This document shows, piece after piece, positions 1 through 12,279 of a stretch of DNA of 64,000 nucleotides (positions within the stretch are counted from its first letter, which is position 1; each line of letters starts with the position of its first letter). A model generated the notes under the pieces. That model was not told the DNA's origin. It saw nothing but the letters and a program-made list of their open reading frames with translations, and ran no database searches. Source of the DNA: Gigaspora margarita (taxonomy: Eukaryota; Glomeromycota; Glomeromycetes; Diversisporales; Gigasporaceae); the NCBI GenBank assembly GCA_009809945.1, contig WTPW01000013.1, positions 64,406 through 128,405 of the forward strand, in the 5' to 3' direction. The translations under genes were made by a program, and so were the position numbers.

Positions 1-965
1 ATAAGGGATGATGGGGTATGATGATAATATGTAATATCGATTATGATGTATTTAAAAGTATCTATGATTTGGGCTAATGATTAAGTATAATCGGGATAAT
101 CACAACACGGAGGATTTGTATACGAAGTTTGAAAATGGTCAGAATCACATGGATACGTTAAAAGAATTAACAAAACTTGTCAAACAGAATTCGAGTTATA
201 ATAATCCAATACTAAGTTACAAGTGAATTTAGTCAGTCGAATTGAGTCTCGCAAGGTTTATTAAGGTTAAACCGTGCATTTTAAATTGAATGTCAAACTT
301 ATTTTTATTTGATTGAATTCGAAGGTCTTAAATACATTTTTGAGAGTTACCACTATTCGCGGAAATTTCCACGTGTTCGCGATTTTTATCACCTATACGC
401 GTGTGGCGGAAGTATTTGCAGGCTGGGGTATTTGCGTATGATAATTATCGCGTTTACCCGATTTATAGTTCTAAGCCACCAGCACATTTAGATAACCTTA
501 TTGTATACATGATTTTAAAAATATTTACAACAAATAAAAATATAATAAAAATAATTTGTCATGCTATTCGATGCTACATACTTATCACGTTATTCTTCAA
601 TTTTACCGATGAAAAATGATTCTTAACAAAGTAAACTAATCTTCTCCAGCGTGACCAACGAAAAGACTCAGCCATGTGAGTTTCCGTGGCTGTAAAAGAG
701 ATTTGTTATTCTGGGTTGATAACATTATGACATATAAATAAATATGCTTCGCAATTTCTTTGTTTTGAAATATTTTTTAATCCATTTATATTTTAAAAAT
801 TCATCTTTTATTACTTTGTTTTACAAATCGAAATTTCTTTGTTTTGAGATATTTTTTAATGTATTTATATTTTAAAAATTCGTCTTTTATTAAGTTGAAG
901 TTGTTTTTGTTTTTAAAGAAAACCATAAAATTACATGAATTCTTAATGAAGCCAAAACCGCTACA
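1..965. other. AT-rich intergenic, nothing assigned
   Basis: I see no recognisable gene. The short open frames at 309-619 overlap each other, resemble no family I know and have no clear start context. Two near-identical stretches around 760-800 and 830-890 (a TTTCTTTGTTTTGA-ATATTTTTTAAT motif followed by TTTAAAAATTC) are a small local duplication. Confidence 0.5.
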
Positions 966-967
966 TA

Positions 968-1140
968 CAGTCAACACTCTCTAATTGGGACCGGCTTTAG
1001 CAATGTGTATTTAGAAAACAATTAAGAAAAATTGCATTTATAGAGAAAAACATATGCTAAACATATACTTGGGCCAAAATTAAAGTTGCATTTAGAGAGA
1101 AGTTGCATTTAAAGGGGTTGCACTTAGAGAGAGATGACTG
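968..1140. mobile_element. TA-flanked MITE
   Basis: Imperfect terminal inverted repeats, CAGTCAACACTCTCTAA on the left and TTAGAGAGAGATGACTG on the right, are flanked by TA on both sides (966-967 and 1141-1142), as for Tc1/mariner-type insertions. The interior carries TTGCATTTATAGAG and TTGCATTTAGAGAG motifs. A decayed copy lies in the opposite orientation at about 5516-5680, so the family moved more than once here. It has no coding capacity. Confidence 0.7.
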
Positions 1141-1142
1141 TA

Positions 1143-1869
1143 CTTCTGCGAGGCAATTTTACTTTTCATTTGTTATATTACCTATTCGTGACACTAATTG
1201 TGCTTGTAAAACTTCTCGCACACTTATAGCTTTTGAAGTAATTTTGATTAGGCCTTAAAGATCTCATATAGTTATTGAAATTAAATCAACTTGAAATTGA
1301 TTAAGTTTATTAGCGAGGAGTTGGTTTTGTAACAACTAGATTGAAAAAATTTCTCTTTGTACAAGTCGTTCAATTCTTTCCGAATTACTGTAAAACATAA
1401 CTGTATAGTACTGTATTTTTCAGAAATCTACAATAAATTAAAAAATGTATATATTAAATTTGGTTTAAGTAATATATCTTATCTCACAATTCTGAAAACC
1501 AACATAGTTTAAACTAGGGTCGGTTCGGCCCCTGTTTGAACCCCAAACTGGTTAAACATGAGTTTGCAGTCACATGATTTTAACTATCATATTTCAAACT
1601 CATCATACTTAAATTGAGTCTGAAAATCGATTTGACAAGCATAAAACTTCGTGATCTGTAATTGACTTTTTTTCTTTCTCTTTTTTTTTTTTTAACTTTT
1701 TAATTAAAAATTTATTATTATAGTATGATATGATATAATTATGACTTATTTAATTAAAAGTTAATTTCTAGCGATGACGAAAATTGGACTTTCGAATTTT
1801 TTTTTTTATATAAATATGTAAAAAGATTTTTTTCTTTTTTTTTATTTATTTAATTTATTTGAATCTTGT
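1143..1869. other. AT-rich intergenic
   Basis: No gene recognised. Contains poly-T tracts near 1670-1690 and 1797-1850 directly upstream of the decayed transposase. Confidence 0.4.
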
Positions 1870-4110
1870 GTGATGAATGAAAAAACCATACCAGAACAAT
1901 TCGAACTTTGTGCGATGAATGAAACAACCATACACAAACAATTTGTTAATGCAGATGCGATTGAATTTACTTCCTCTTCAATTTTGATGTCTCAAGTTGA
2001 ACTTGAATCTAACATACTCAAAGAAATAACAAACCAACCTCCAAATCCTCCAAAGCGATTTAAGAAGGATCCCTTCTGGGACGAACTTACTGAACTGTCA
2101 ACAAATGACATTGCAAGCATTGTCAAACTTCCTATTCAATAGAAACGGGTCTCTCTACAATTAAGTCACATTTCAAACATAATCATCCTGAAAGGTTTGA
2201 CGAACTAAATGCTATAAAGACAAATGTCAAACCATATAGTGCTGAAATGGTTATACAAATAAACCAATATCTCTTTAAATGGATTATTGCAGATCAACAA
2301 GCATTTTCTATTGTTGAAAATAAGGATTTTTAACTGTTTATTAATAAATTACCACCACATTATTCTTTGCCATCAAAACAGTTTGTTGCACAAAGTATTT
2401 TAAAATTATATCATGAAAGCAACGTAATCTTGTTATTTTTTTAATACAACTCAGCAAAAATTTGCAATTACAACAGATGCTTGGACGTCATGTACCAACA
2501 CTGGATTTCTTGCTATTACACTTCATTGGATCAATGAAGACTGGAAAATGAAAAGAATTTTATTTGATTTGATCCCACTTCATGAATGACATACTGGCAA
2601 TTACATAACTGAAAAAATTTCAGAAACAATATCATTTTATAATATTGGCTCCCATATTGCAAATACTGACAATGCATTCAATATGGATGTATTTTTCATG
2701 AAAAACTTCATTATGATTATATGGTAATAAGGATTTCGAGCATGTTCACTGCACAGCTCACATATTGAACCTTGCAGTTTTAGAGGGTATGAAAATAGCT
2801 ATTAATTCAATCACAAAATTAAGAAACTTCACAAGCTATGTATATCAAACTCAGCTACTGTTTGAAGACCTCAAAAGGATTGTTTAAACAGATGGGAGGC
2901 CTTTTCTTGTACCTGACTTGGATATACCTACCCAATGGAACAGCATGTATATTATGATCAAAAAGATGTTCCAAATTCATGAAATGACAGATGATTTGGT
3001 GGAAGATAATCCAATATTATTAAAGGATCATTATCTGAGTAATAATGAATGGAACGAGATTAATATGAGTATTTAAGCCTATATATTTAAAAATTAATAT
3101 ATAAAATTTTGATTTACTTATCTTTATTTAGATAATCATTACATTACTTGAGCTGATAGCTAAGGCAACTCTGATTTTATCTTCATTGACCTATCCAACA
3201 ATATGAGATTTCATTTGATATTTCCAACAATATTAAATATTCTACATAATGCATTGAATAGTAAGATTCAAATAGAGCACCAAATTGCACAATTAATATA
3301 CAAAAAACTTGATGATTATTGAGCCATTCTTTAAAATTGTTGCAGTATTTCTGTTGTGTTAGATTCAACTATAAAATTATCATCCTTTGATAATAAAACT
3401 GCACCAATTATACATGATCTTATGTATAGTGTTTATGCATAATATTCAAATAAAAACATTCACTCTCATTCTCCTCATCCACCTCATTTATTGTCAAAGA
3501 TGCCAATAATTCAAGAAATTATTTCTGACAGTTTCACAATGATAAATCAAAAAATAATACTTATGATGTTCTTGAAGAATATCCTACAAGGACTGGACAT
3601 CTCTCATATAGATCATAACTAGATTTTGGCCAATTTTGGCCCAATTTGCTAAAAAAAACAAAATACATTTGTTTAAATAACTTTTGTCTAGTGACAGAAT
3701 TGAATGAACTTTTTTGTTAGATGTGCCTCACTGAGGACTTCATTTTTAAAAAAAAGTTTATTCAAATTGGACTACTAGATGCCAAGATAATTGCCAAAAA
3801 CTGTTTGTTTTGCTTCTCAAATTTTAGGGGTTTTGCTAAAAAAAAATTAAGTATGACCTCTGTATTAGATATCTAGGGTTCTATCTTATAGCTATTGAAG
3901 AGAATTGTAACTCACTAGATTTTTGGAAGACATGATCTGTTGATGAATATTACTCTGGGCTTGTAAAAATAGCTTGTGACTACTTGATTGTACAAGCAAC
4001 AAGTGTTTCTAGTAAGAAATATTTTTTAAAGCAAAGGATACAATCTGCTCATTACACAATCAATTATCCAAAGAGAATACTTGTGCATGTCTTTGCTTAA
4101 AAACTTGGTA
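1870..4110 (+). pseudogene. decayed hAT-family transposase
   Basis: A broken hAT transposase spread over several frames. The first open piece (1870-2142) has the linker-like segment PPKRFKKDPFWDELTEL. It is followed in another frame by an HFKHNHPERF remnant like the second half of a BED finger, then WIIADQQAFSIVENKDF, which is typical of the start of the hAT core. Further on, around 2455-2580, ITTDAWTSCTNTGFLAITLHW is a good match to the first catalytic-Asp region of hAT enzymes. Near 3960-4090 a piece reading ACDYLIVQATSVSSKKYF matches the C-terminal dimerisation domain. Stops and frameshifts throughout, plus inserted AT-rich sequence near 3610-3900, rule out function. The family call is firm; the exact ends are not. 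Confidence 0.75.
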
Positions 4111-4676
4111 TTATTTGGGTATTATTGATTGTGTGGGTCAATAAATTAAATAAACAATACACATTTGTAATGATAAATTTTTTATATATGTAATAACTTG
4201 CAATTGTTCATATGTTTAATAATAGATACAGCAGCATGCTTCAAATCACATTTTTAGCAAGCATAATTAATAATAAATTTGTATAAACAGAGTTTGAGAC
4301 CATGTTTATTGTGTGTGCTTTAAAACAGTGTTTAGTGGGTTTGTGAGTATAAACTAACCAGTTTGAGCAGAATCGCATTACTATCTTGAAATAAATTAAA
4401 AAATAATACAAACTAGTAAATTTGATTGTAAATATTTCAAGATTTTGCTAGCTAGATGTGTTTTGACCCAATAATTAAAGTAGTTCTAATAGTTGTATTT
4501 GATAGATCTTTAGCAGGTTTAATATAAAAATATAATCTTTTTATAATGCCAATTAAAAGATTTGCCATTTAGTAAGCTTTTAAATGTATTACAAAATAAA
4601 CCTAAATGTTTTTGTTATTTGGTTTTTTTAAAATTTACATTTGTCAAAATAATTTTAAGTTAATTTTTAATCCACT

Positions 4677-5328
4677 TACCGTATTACTGCGAAATAACAT
4701 GCACCTGCGCAGTGTTTTGATCACCTGCGTGCTATTTTGAGTGCGTGCATGTGCGCTATTTTGAGGTATCCTGATTTTTTATCCTGTACCGGCACTGAAA
4801 ATCTAAACCTTAATATTTATATATAGAGGAACAATTAACCTATTGTTGAACTTCTACGAGCGATAGTAAAAAGCTAATTATTTATTTTTTAAAACCTGCA
4901 CATATATAAAGCATTGCCTGTGGATTTATGACCCTATTTTTATTTGTTCTTTGGCATCATTACGCAGCACTCTAAGGCCATTATAGTTCTAACTTTAAAA
5001 AGGATGTGCATAAAACATTCGTTTATTATCAAAAATTATATTCTAGTATTAAAATCAGAAAGAATGGCCGTAACAATTTATTATTCTGCTAGGATAAGGG
5101 TAGCGATAATTGAACATTTAATAATAGTTATTCTTGAAGCAATTAAAGCTAAAAAGAATAAATATGAAGCATTTGTTGAACACTTTTATTCAATTATATG
5201 GTATTCTATATATGGTGCATGCTATTTCGGGATGTGCATGGGCGTTATTTTGAAACCCAGTATACTATTTTTAGGGGATGCGATTTTCAAAATAATGCCC
5301 ATGATTATTATTTCGCGGTAATACGGTA
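4677..5328. mobile_element. 652-bp element with 20-bp terminal inverted repeats
   Basis: Starts TACCGTATTACTGCGAAATA and ends with the near-perfect reverse complement, TATTTCGCGGTAATACGGTA. A 125-codon open frame (4944-5321, plus strand) runs into the right end; it is hydrophobic, resembles no transposase I know and may be chance. Superfamily not assigned. A similar CCGTATTCTGC-type end occurs in the small element at 25775-25912. Confidence 0.65.
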
Positions 5329-5515
5329 TTGAGTGACCAACTGAGTTAGTCAGTTTGGAATTTTATTGTAGTATAAGTTGATTTGGAAACCACAAACATT
5401 TGACTTTGACATATGTACAATATATACTAATAAATAAAAAATCTAATCTATATTGTATTAACAAATTGATAAGGTTTTGTTGACTATTATATAATAAATA
5501 ATTACAGCAAACATT

Positions 5516-5680
5516 CTTTAAGTAAACCCCTCTAAGTGCAGCTTCTTTTTAAATGTAACTTTAACTTGGGCACTAGTATATATTTACATATGCTTTTCTC
5601 TATAAATGCAATTTTTCTTAAATATTCTCTAAATGCACATTTTTGAAGTTCCAGTTTCAATAAATGGCACTTTGAGAAGT
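5516..5680. mobile_element. decayed inverted copy of the 968-1140 MITE
   Basis: Its reverse complement aligns with 968-1140 through several blocks, including the GAAAAATTGCATTTATAGAGAAAA block, the tract around CATATGTAAATATATACTAG, and the end GCACTTAGAGGGG. The ends are degraded. Confidence 0.55.
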
Positions 5681-5769
5681 ATTAAAAATGACTAAGAATA
5701 ATTGAATTTTCTTTTTTTATACAGTATAGCTAATTGAGTCAATAATAAACTGCATATTTCTTTATCATA

Positions 5770-6018
5770 TTAAATATTCAATTTAGCTACTATCAAGGCC
5801 TTCTATTCCTGGTTTTATGTGATGATGTCATGCAGCTATTTAGTGTTTATCATGAAGCCTTTCACTTAGAAAAATTTGAAGAAAAGAAAACTGGACCTTT
5901 TATTATTAAGAATAAATTAAACAATAGAGTCTATAAGCTTTGTACAATAGAAGAAAAAACATCAAAGCAGTATTACAATAGCAATTGTCTTGTCAAGTAC
6001 TATGAGAAACAAAACTAA
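5770..6018 (+). pseudogene. retrotransposon integrase C-terminal remnant (tentative)
   Basis: The open piece 5830-6018 includes KKTGPFIIKNKLNNRVYKL followed by a short segment ending CLVKYYEKQN. This resembles the region after the integrase core of gypsy- or copia-like pol proteins, where a W-x-GP-F-x-I-x segment and a closing L-K-x-Y-Y motif are common. No integrase core or reverse transcriptase was found next to it, so it would be an isolated fragment. It could also be a chance match. Confidence 0.35.
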
Positions 6019-7610
6019 ATGCCTATGATTGTCAATTAGAATTTTTAGAGAAAATTCTTAAAACAGATTGGAAATACAGCTTTATTTTAATTTACCCCTT
6101 AATTTAATACATACAACAATTTATATATATATATATATCCCCTGCTTTATTCTAAAAATTAGAAATTTTTAAAAATACTCTTTCTTTCCTCTTTTATCCA
6201 AAAATAAACCTTTAATTCTAAAAATGGAAATCTCTGCCTTACAAATATTGATTGCACTTGCAGAATTGGTCAACATTGTAACCAAGACTTGTTGGTATAA
6301 CAAAATCATTTAGTTATTGCAAGAAATCAAGTTATAGTAATAAATGAAACAGATATTTTATTTTCCTTACTCTTCTCCACAGGAAATACAAACTAAAATT
6401 ATAATAACCCTGTTAATGATTACTTCTTTGTACCCAAAGCCAATCCTTCTACCTATATTAATAAAAATAATATAGAACCAGAAGTGACTAAATTAGATCC
6501 AGAAGTCTATAGAGAACCAGAAGCTCATTATCTAGAGCCAGATACTGTACTTCTAAAATTTTCAAGGATTTGATAGAAGAAAAAACAAAATACTTCCTTT
6601 TAGGCACCCTCTTTTAACATTCATTTAGAAAGACCAAGTCAGTGAAATAATTAGTCACTTAAATCAAAAAACCTAAGTAAACCAAAAGAAAAATATATTT
6701 GAACTCTAGAAGCCTGTTATTATTTAGAAAAACTAAAAGAAGAATTTTGTAAGAATTCTGTAGTTTCCAAAGAAATCAAAGAACTTATTAAAGTTTCTCA
6801 TTAAGCCTGTTAGACCAATAGAATATAGAAAGGAGTGAAATAAACATATCAAGTTTATAGATACAAAGAACTATTGCAGTTATATTAGGCACAATATATT
6901 TTGCTTAGTAATTTGAATAAATTATTGACAGATGATTTCAAGTTACTAGATAGTAACTCACAGAGTTCATTTTTAAAGGGGATGAAAATGTTATAGAACA
7001 GACTTCATCTTTGAATAAACTAGATGATTCTAAAGATTATTCCTAGTACAAGTAGTTACAGAATAACAAACATCCTTTTATACTTTTATACTTTTATATT
7101 TTTATACTTTAGTACTTTTCTAAAAAATATATAAACCCTAGCTTTTTACCCTTCTACCCATTAGACTTAGATTCCCTTTTTCTCTATTCTAATTTTTAAA
7201 ATTAGTTACCTATCTTGAATATTATGTTATAAATAAATAAAATATGTCTTTGCTAAATAAATACTTTCTTGCTCTTTGATAAATATATATTGAACTGCTC
7301 AAGTAAAGTAATATTCTATTTACACACTCTTTATATCTTTGCTGACCCTTACAAGATCCCTGTCACCTTGTATTGTGTTGCAAATCCTATAATGAAGATA
7401 TAGTAGCTTGTAACACTATAATATAAAAATTTAAATATTCTATTAGTCTTGCATTATATAATTATATAGTATAAAAAAATTTTGTGCCAGGTTTGGTTGA
7501 TCATCGAAGCACAACAAATTTTTAAAATACATTAATATTAGAATTAGTGTTTAGAATAAGGTTAGAGACTGTATAGTTATATAGTAAAATCATTCAAGAA
7601 AGCTTTTTGT
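6019..7610. other. AT-rich intergenic
   Basis: No gene recognised. A (TA)n run lies near 6121-6138. A short Glu/Pro/Thr-type repeated reading (NIEPEVTKLDPEVY-like) near 6465-6550 is interrupted by stops and looks like decayed retroelement sequence. Short ACTTTTATACTTTTATA repeats lie near 7078-7115. Confidence 0.35.
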
Positions 7611-8631
7611 TAGGGGGCTTCCAGAAATTACGTAATTTTTTAGTGGGTGGGTGGGATCCCGAAAATATCAGGTTATAATTATAATTCTGGTCAAAATTTT
7701 ATAATTCTGACCAAAAGTATAAAATTATAAAATTATTAATAACTAATGCTCTACTGGACCAATTTAGATGATTTAACTACCAAAATGTTCNTCTCACTNA
7801 GACGATTCTAACANGCCCAAAATNGNTAAANTCTAATCACAGGGTCCCAAGCAATGTTGGCACTTGGTATATGTCCATATTTTTTAAAAAATATGGACTA
7901 TGTCCAAACCTATATGACCATGTACATAAATTACTATGTCCATATTTGTCCATATTATTTTTAATATGTCCAAATGTCCATATTGGCCAATACTGGTCCC
8001 AAGATCGTTCAACTTTTGTGTAATTTTAATAGTGATTTTTTAGAATCACTAAGTAAATATCTTTAATATTGAATAACTTTTGATCCACTGGCCCGTTTTG
8101 GATGATTTAACTACCAAAAGTGAGACGATTCTAACAAGCCCAAAATCGCTAAATTCTAATCACAGGATTCCAAGATCAGTAAAGATTTTATTGTTTGTTT
8201 ATCAATACAAATCTTTATTGATATTGGAATCCTGTGATTAAAATTTGGTGATTTTTGGCTTGTTAGAATCGTCTCATTGAGACGAACATTTTGGTAGTTA
8301 AATCATCCAAAACAGGCCAGTGGATCAAAAGTTATTCAATATTAAAGATATTTATTAAACAAAAGTTGAACAATCTTGGGACTCTGTGATTAGATTTTAA
8401 TGATTTTTGGTTTGTTAGAATCGTCTCAGTGAGAAACATTTTGGTAGTTAAATCATCTAAATTGGTCTAGTAGAGCAATAGTTATTATCAATTTCATAAA
8501 TTGAACTTATGAATAAATTTTAAAAATATAAAATTTGATTGGCTAATAGAGTATTAGGTGTGGGTGGGTGGGGTAAAATTTTGAAATTTATTAGTGACAA
8601 AAATATTACATAATTTCTGGAAGCCCCCTTA
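7611..8631. mobile_element. 1-kb inverted-repeat element with nested MITE
   Basis: Ends are AGGGGGCTTCCAGAAATTAC on the left and its near reverse complement GTAATTTCTGGAAGCCCCCT-like on the right. Inside, segments around 7741-7850, 8085-8175, 8222-8330 and 8380-8475 are diverged direct and inverted copies of one block (GATGATTTAACTACCAAAATG), so most of the element can fold on itself. No coding capacity. Several N bases lie at 7791-7831. Confidence 0.7.
7852..7995. mobile_element. 144-bp hAT-type MITE, 8-bp target duplication
   Basis: Flanked by perfect 8-bp direct repeats GTCCCAAG (7844-7851 and 7996-8003). Ends CAATGTTGGC on the left and GGCCAATACTG on the right are imperfect inverted repeats. 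The interior is built from TGTCCATATT repeats in both orientations. Nested inside the larger element at 7611-8631. Confidence 0.8.
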
Positions 8632-9290
8632 GAGTGCTAAAAGTGATTTTTTTTATACAATTTTCTGGGAAATAGACAAATTTTGACAAAATGAACATTT
8701 GTTTTGAGCTTTTCTAGTCATGATATATTTATAAAATATAATTTGCAGATGGAAGATCTGCATCTCAATGATTGACAAACCTGGCACAGAATTTTTTTTC
8801 ATGTGATTATATATAATTATTGATAATTAGCAATTTGATCTATATGTAATATATGCACTGCATCAATTAAAAAAAATGAAAATACATTATTTTTTTTTTA
8901 TATGGAAATCTAAAATTTTATTACTATATGTAGAAACCACAACTCAAGGTTACTTTTCAAAACTTTAATAGTAAGGTATATATATATATATTTATTCTTT
9001 GAAAGACTTGCTAAAGCTTAACTAGGATACAAAATAGTTTATATATGATTTATAGCTATCTATATTTACTACCTACTATATAAGTTTAACATTCTTTAGC
9101 TACTTTGATAAGTGCCCAAATATGACCTGTCACACCAACTTCTGTAAGATTGAATGTCTCAATGTTAGTGCTACAAAGAATATAAAATTTCTCATCAAAT
9201 CCTTTCTATCTAGCATCTATAGTGGGTCAGATATTAAATATCTGTATTTAACTATACAAGAAAAACAGAGTGGCAAAAAAAATACCATAT
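8632..9290. other. AT-rich intergenic
   Basis: Nothing recognised. Contains a (TA)n tract at about 8977-8990. The frame at 9122-9304 has no known features. Confidence 0.4.
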
Positions 9291-9292
9291 AT

Positions 9293-9590
9293 GTCCAAAA
9301 ATAAGCTACTACCTAAAATAAGCTACCCCTAATTTTTTTCAAAAATCTTAAAAAACCTATTAGCAGTTGCTACATATAAAAGTCTAAATTTTACTAAGTA
9401 AACCTCAAAAGTGCTATTAAGTAAACTTGTTTAGGAAATCAAAATACACTTATAGTAAAAATTTGCTGTCATTTGGACAACTTTTATTAGTACGTTTTTC
9501 AATTTTTTCAAAAACTCGCTATTTTGAAAATAAGCTACCACGTTTTTTCATGTAATTTTTGGCCAAAAAGGTAGCTTATTTTCAGACACA
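9293..9590. mobile_element. possible MITE with AAATAAGCTACC ends
   Basis: Left end TGTCCAAAAATAAGCTAC and right end GTAGCTTATTTTCAGACA are imperfect inverted repeats, and the AAATAAGCTACC motif recurs internally at about 9315 and 9525. No coding capacity; boundaries approximate. Confidence 0.45.
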
Positions 9591-10751
9591 TACAGTAAAG
9601 AGAGAAATAAAGAAAATAGAGGAAATAATTAACAACTCTAAATGATAAACCAAATACAACCAAAAATAAATAATATAAGATAAAAGAAATAAAGAAAAAT
9701 CTATATTAGTAATGAAACTAACATATATTTTCAAAAGAAAAAGGAAAGAAGAAAATGAAAAAATACAAAATACTTAATCTATTCTTGAAAAAAGTTAAAA
9801 TTTATATAATACTGCACAGAGAAACTCTCTATCAAAGTATTATATGTATATAAAAGAAAGCTGTGCCTAAAAGAAAATTCTAGAAATAAATTTTTATTCA
9901 AGTATTTCTCCAAAATACTTCTTACATGTCATTTATTCTTTATTTTGTAGGAGCCAAAACTCACTTATGACTTGATTCTGATTAGGTTAGTGTATTTGCA
10001 ATATGTACAGAGTAAGCATTGTCAATCTTTTGGATAGAGAAAGCTAGATTTTCTACTTTTAGGCAAAAATTTTGAAAAAGACCAAAAAGAAATAACTAGG
10101 GTACCAAACTTGTAGAGAGTATAAGTTTTATGCTTTGTAAACTAATATATTTAACCAAAAGTATAGTTCTGTCTAATCTTCAGCAACTTTTGACAAAAAA
10201 CATGCTTTAATCCATTGAAAATCTCTATAGTAAATAATTAAAAAATACTTATATTTTATAGAATTGCTAATCTTAACTGGGGAAAATTTTCCTGTTATAT
10301 GATCTACAAATCAACATATAATATTGCAAGATCAATTTTATATAAAATTTAAATTTTATTATATTATAACTATTTATTTATTATATCATTGTTATTTAAT
10401 AATTATATTATATTTAGAAGTTTGCTATTTATTACCAGTGGTGATCATCACCAATATATATTTTGTATCTTTAAATTTGTCTATGAAATCACCTTTGGGG
10501 CTTTAACAAAAAAATTTCTCGTAAGATTTTGGTATAAACTATGCCCCCGCCTTATTCTAGTTCTTACTCTAACTCTAATATTAATCAAATTTTAATTTTT
10601 ATTTTAGCAAAAAACTTTTTATTAATTTTGTTAATCACTGGTGATAATTACCACTAACAATAAGTAGTAATTTTCTTATATTTATGTATCATAACATATA
10701 TAATATATCAATTAACTCTGTTCAAAACCTTACTCTAACCTATAATCTGCA
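9591..10751. other. AT-rich intergenic
   Basis: No gene recognised. The overlapping frames at 10324-10595 are hydrophobic by AT bias and have no recognisable domain. Degenerate CCTTACTCTAACC-like sequence near 10725-10745 belongs with the telomere-like sequence found beyond the palindrome. Confidence 0.4.
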
Positions 10752-11760
10752 TATATCATGCCCAGGACATGTCCCTTTACAGGGGTTCAAAATGTTGTTT
10801 ATAATTAAAATTTTTTAAAAAAACATATAAATTTACTATATAAATTTGAGCTAAGATTCTTTTAAATGTTCTAATTAACTTTAAATTAAATTTTTCGGGT
10901 ATATAGAAAAAGGGGAGAAGAAAAATTGAGCTTAAAAATTGAATTAAAATTTTGTCAATTTTGCACAAAATGAAAATGTAACTTGGCCAAAATCAAATAT
11001 TTTTCGATTTTAACGTAAAAAGTATATGTAAAAACATGCCCTGAACAACTTTACTTAGTTGACAGAATTAGGTTACCTTATAAGAAAAATGGGTTATCTA
11101 TGTACTAAAGTTAAAATTTATTGTATTTCTTGATTAAACTTTTTTACTTATTAGGTAACCTACTTTGGACTCTTAAGCAAAGTTGTTCAGCATGTAATTT
11201 TACATCACAGTTGAGATTTTATCGCGTTTTTCGAACCTTTTACTAAGTGAAAAATGGGTTTAAATTTGAATTTTTTTTTTAAAAAAAAAATTTTTTTCAA
11301 ACTTTAAACCTATTTTTCACTTAGTAAAAGGTCTGAAAAATGTGATTCAATCTCAAATGTAACATAAAATTAATGCCGAACAACTTTGCTTAAGAGCCCA
11401 AAGTAGGTTACTTATTAGGAAAAAAAGTTTAATCAAGAAATACAATAAATTTTAACTTTAGTACATATATAACCCATTTTTCTTACAAGGTAACTGTCGA
11501 CTAAGTAAAGTTGTTCAGGGCATGTTTTTACATATACTTCTTATGTTAAAATCAGAAAATATTTGATTTGGCCAAGTTACATTTTCGTTTTGTGCAAAAT
11601 TGACAAAATTTTAATTTCTATATACCCGAAAAATTTAATTTAAAATTAATAAGTAACATTTAAAAGAATCTTAGCTCAAAGTTATATAGTAAATTCATAT
11701 GTTTTTTAAAAAGTTTAATTATAGACAACAATGAAAGGGGCATGTCCTGGACCTGATATA
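10752..11760. mobile_element. 1-kb near-perfect palindrome (foldback element)
   Basis: The left arm starts TATATCATGCCCAGGACATG and the right arm ends with its near reverse complement, CATGTCCTGGACCTGATATA. The arms match over about 500 bp with the centre near 11285, where poly-T meets poly-A. Each arm carries matching internal blocks such as CTGAACAACTTTACTTAGTTG. The ends sit in degenerate CCCTAA-like sequence. I call it a foldback-type element or MITE; no coding sequence is visible. Confidence 0.75.
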
Positions 11761-11764
11761 TTTA

Positions 11765-12260
11765 CCACAACTCTAAACCTTACCCTAACCTATAACCTGT
11801 GTTTGTATTTACCCTTACTCTAAATTCTACCTTACATCCTAATTTATTCTTACTCTAATCTTTAATCCACAACCCTAAACCTTACCCTAACCCAGTGTTG
11901 TACGTTTTGGCTGTCCATAGCCTTTTTTGGCTTGTCCACATCCAAAATTGTCCAAACATCCAAGATTGTCCAAAGCTTGTCCAGGCTTTAATAATTAATA
12001 AATCTATCTAAAAAATATATAACTATATATTTTTTTAGGTGCTGAACACATTCTAGTTAAAATTAAATAGGTTATCTTAATAAAATTTTAAGTAATTTTA
12101 CTTTATTTAACTGTCCAAAATTGTCCAAAATTGTCCAAATCATTGTCCAAAGCTGTCCCATGACAACACTGCCCTAACCTATTACCCATGTTCATATTTA
12201 TACTACTAAATTCCAACTTATACCCTAATTTATTCTATCTTTAACTCACAACCCTAAACC
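11765..12260. repeat. degenerate CCCTAA-like (telomere-type) sequence
   Basis: Repeated CCTTACCCTAACCTATAACC, CCCTAAACCTTACCCTAACC and similar blocks occur on both sides of an inserted MITE. They resemble degenerate TTAGGG-type telomere repeats. The array is short and impure, so it is interstitial or chance-derived, not a chromosome end. Confidence 0.5.
11893..12171. mobile_element. 279-bp hAT-type MITE with perfect 8-bp target duplication
   Basis: Flanked by CCCTAACC on both sides (11885-11892 and 12172-12179), an 8-bp target duplication as made by hAT elements. Ends are CAGTGTTGT and ACAACACTG. The interior is rich in TGTCCAAAATTGTCC repeats. A second copy in the opposite orientation lies at 35838-36117 inside a Tc1 element, so the family was mobile after that element arrived. 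Confidence 0.85.
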
Positions 12261-12279
12261 AAATGATACCAACCTGACA

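Noticed and set aside
4944..5321. A 125-codon frame inside the 652-bp inverted-repeat element, as a possible transposase.
   Set aside because: No catalytic or DNA-binding motif is visible and it runs into the terminal repeat; kept only as a note on the element.
10324..10595. Overlapping hydrophobic frames that could be membrane proteins.
   Set aside because: In DNA this AT-rich, Ile/Leu/Phe/Tyr-rich frames arise by chance; no start context or family resemblance.
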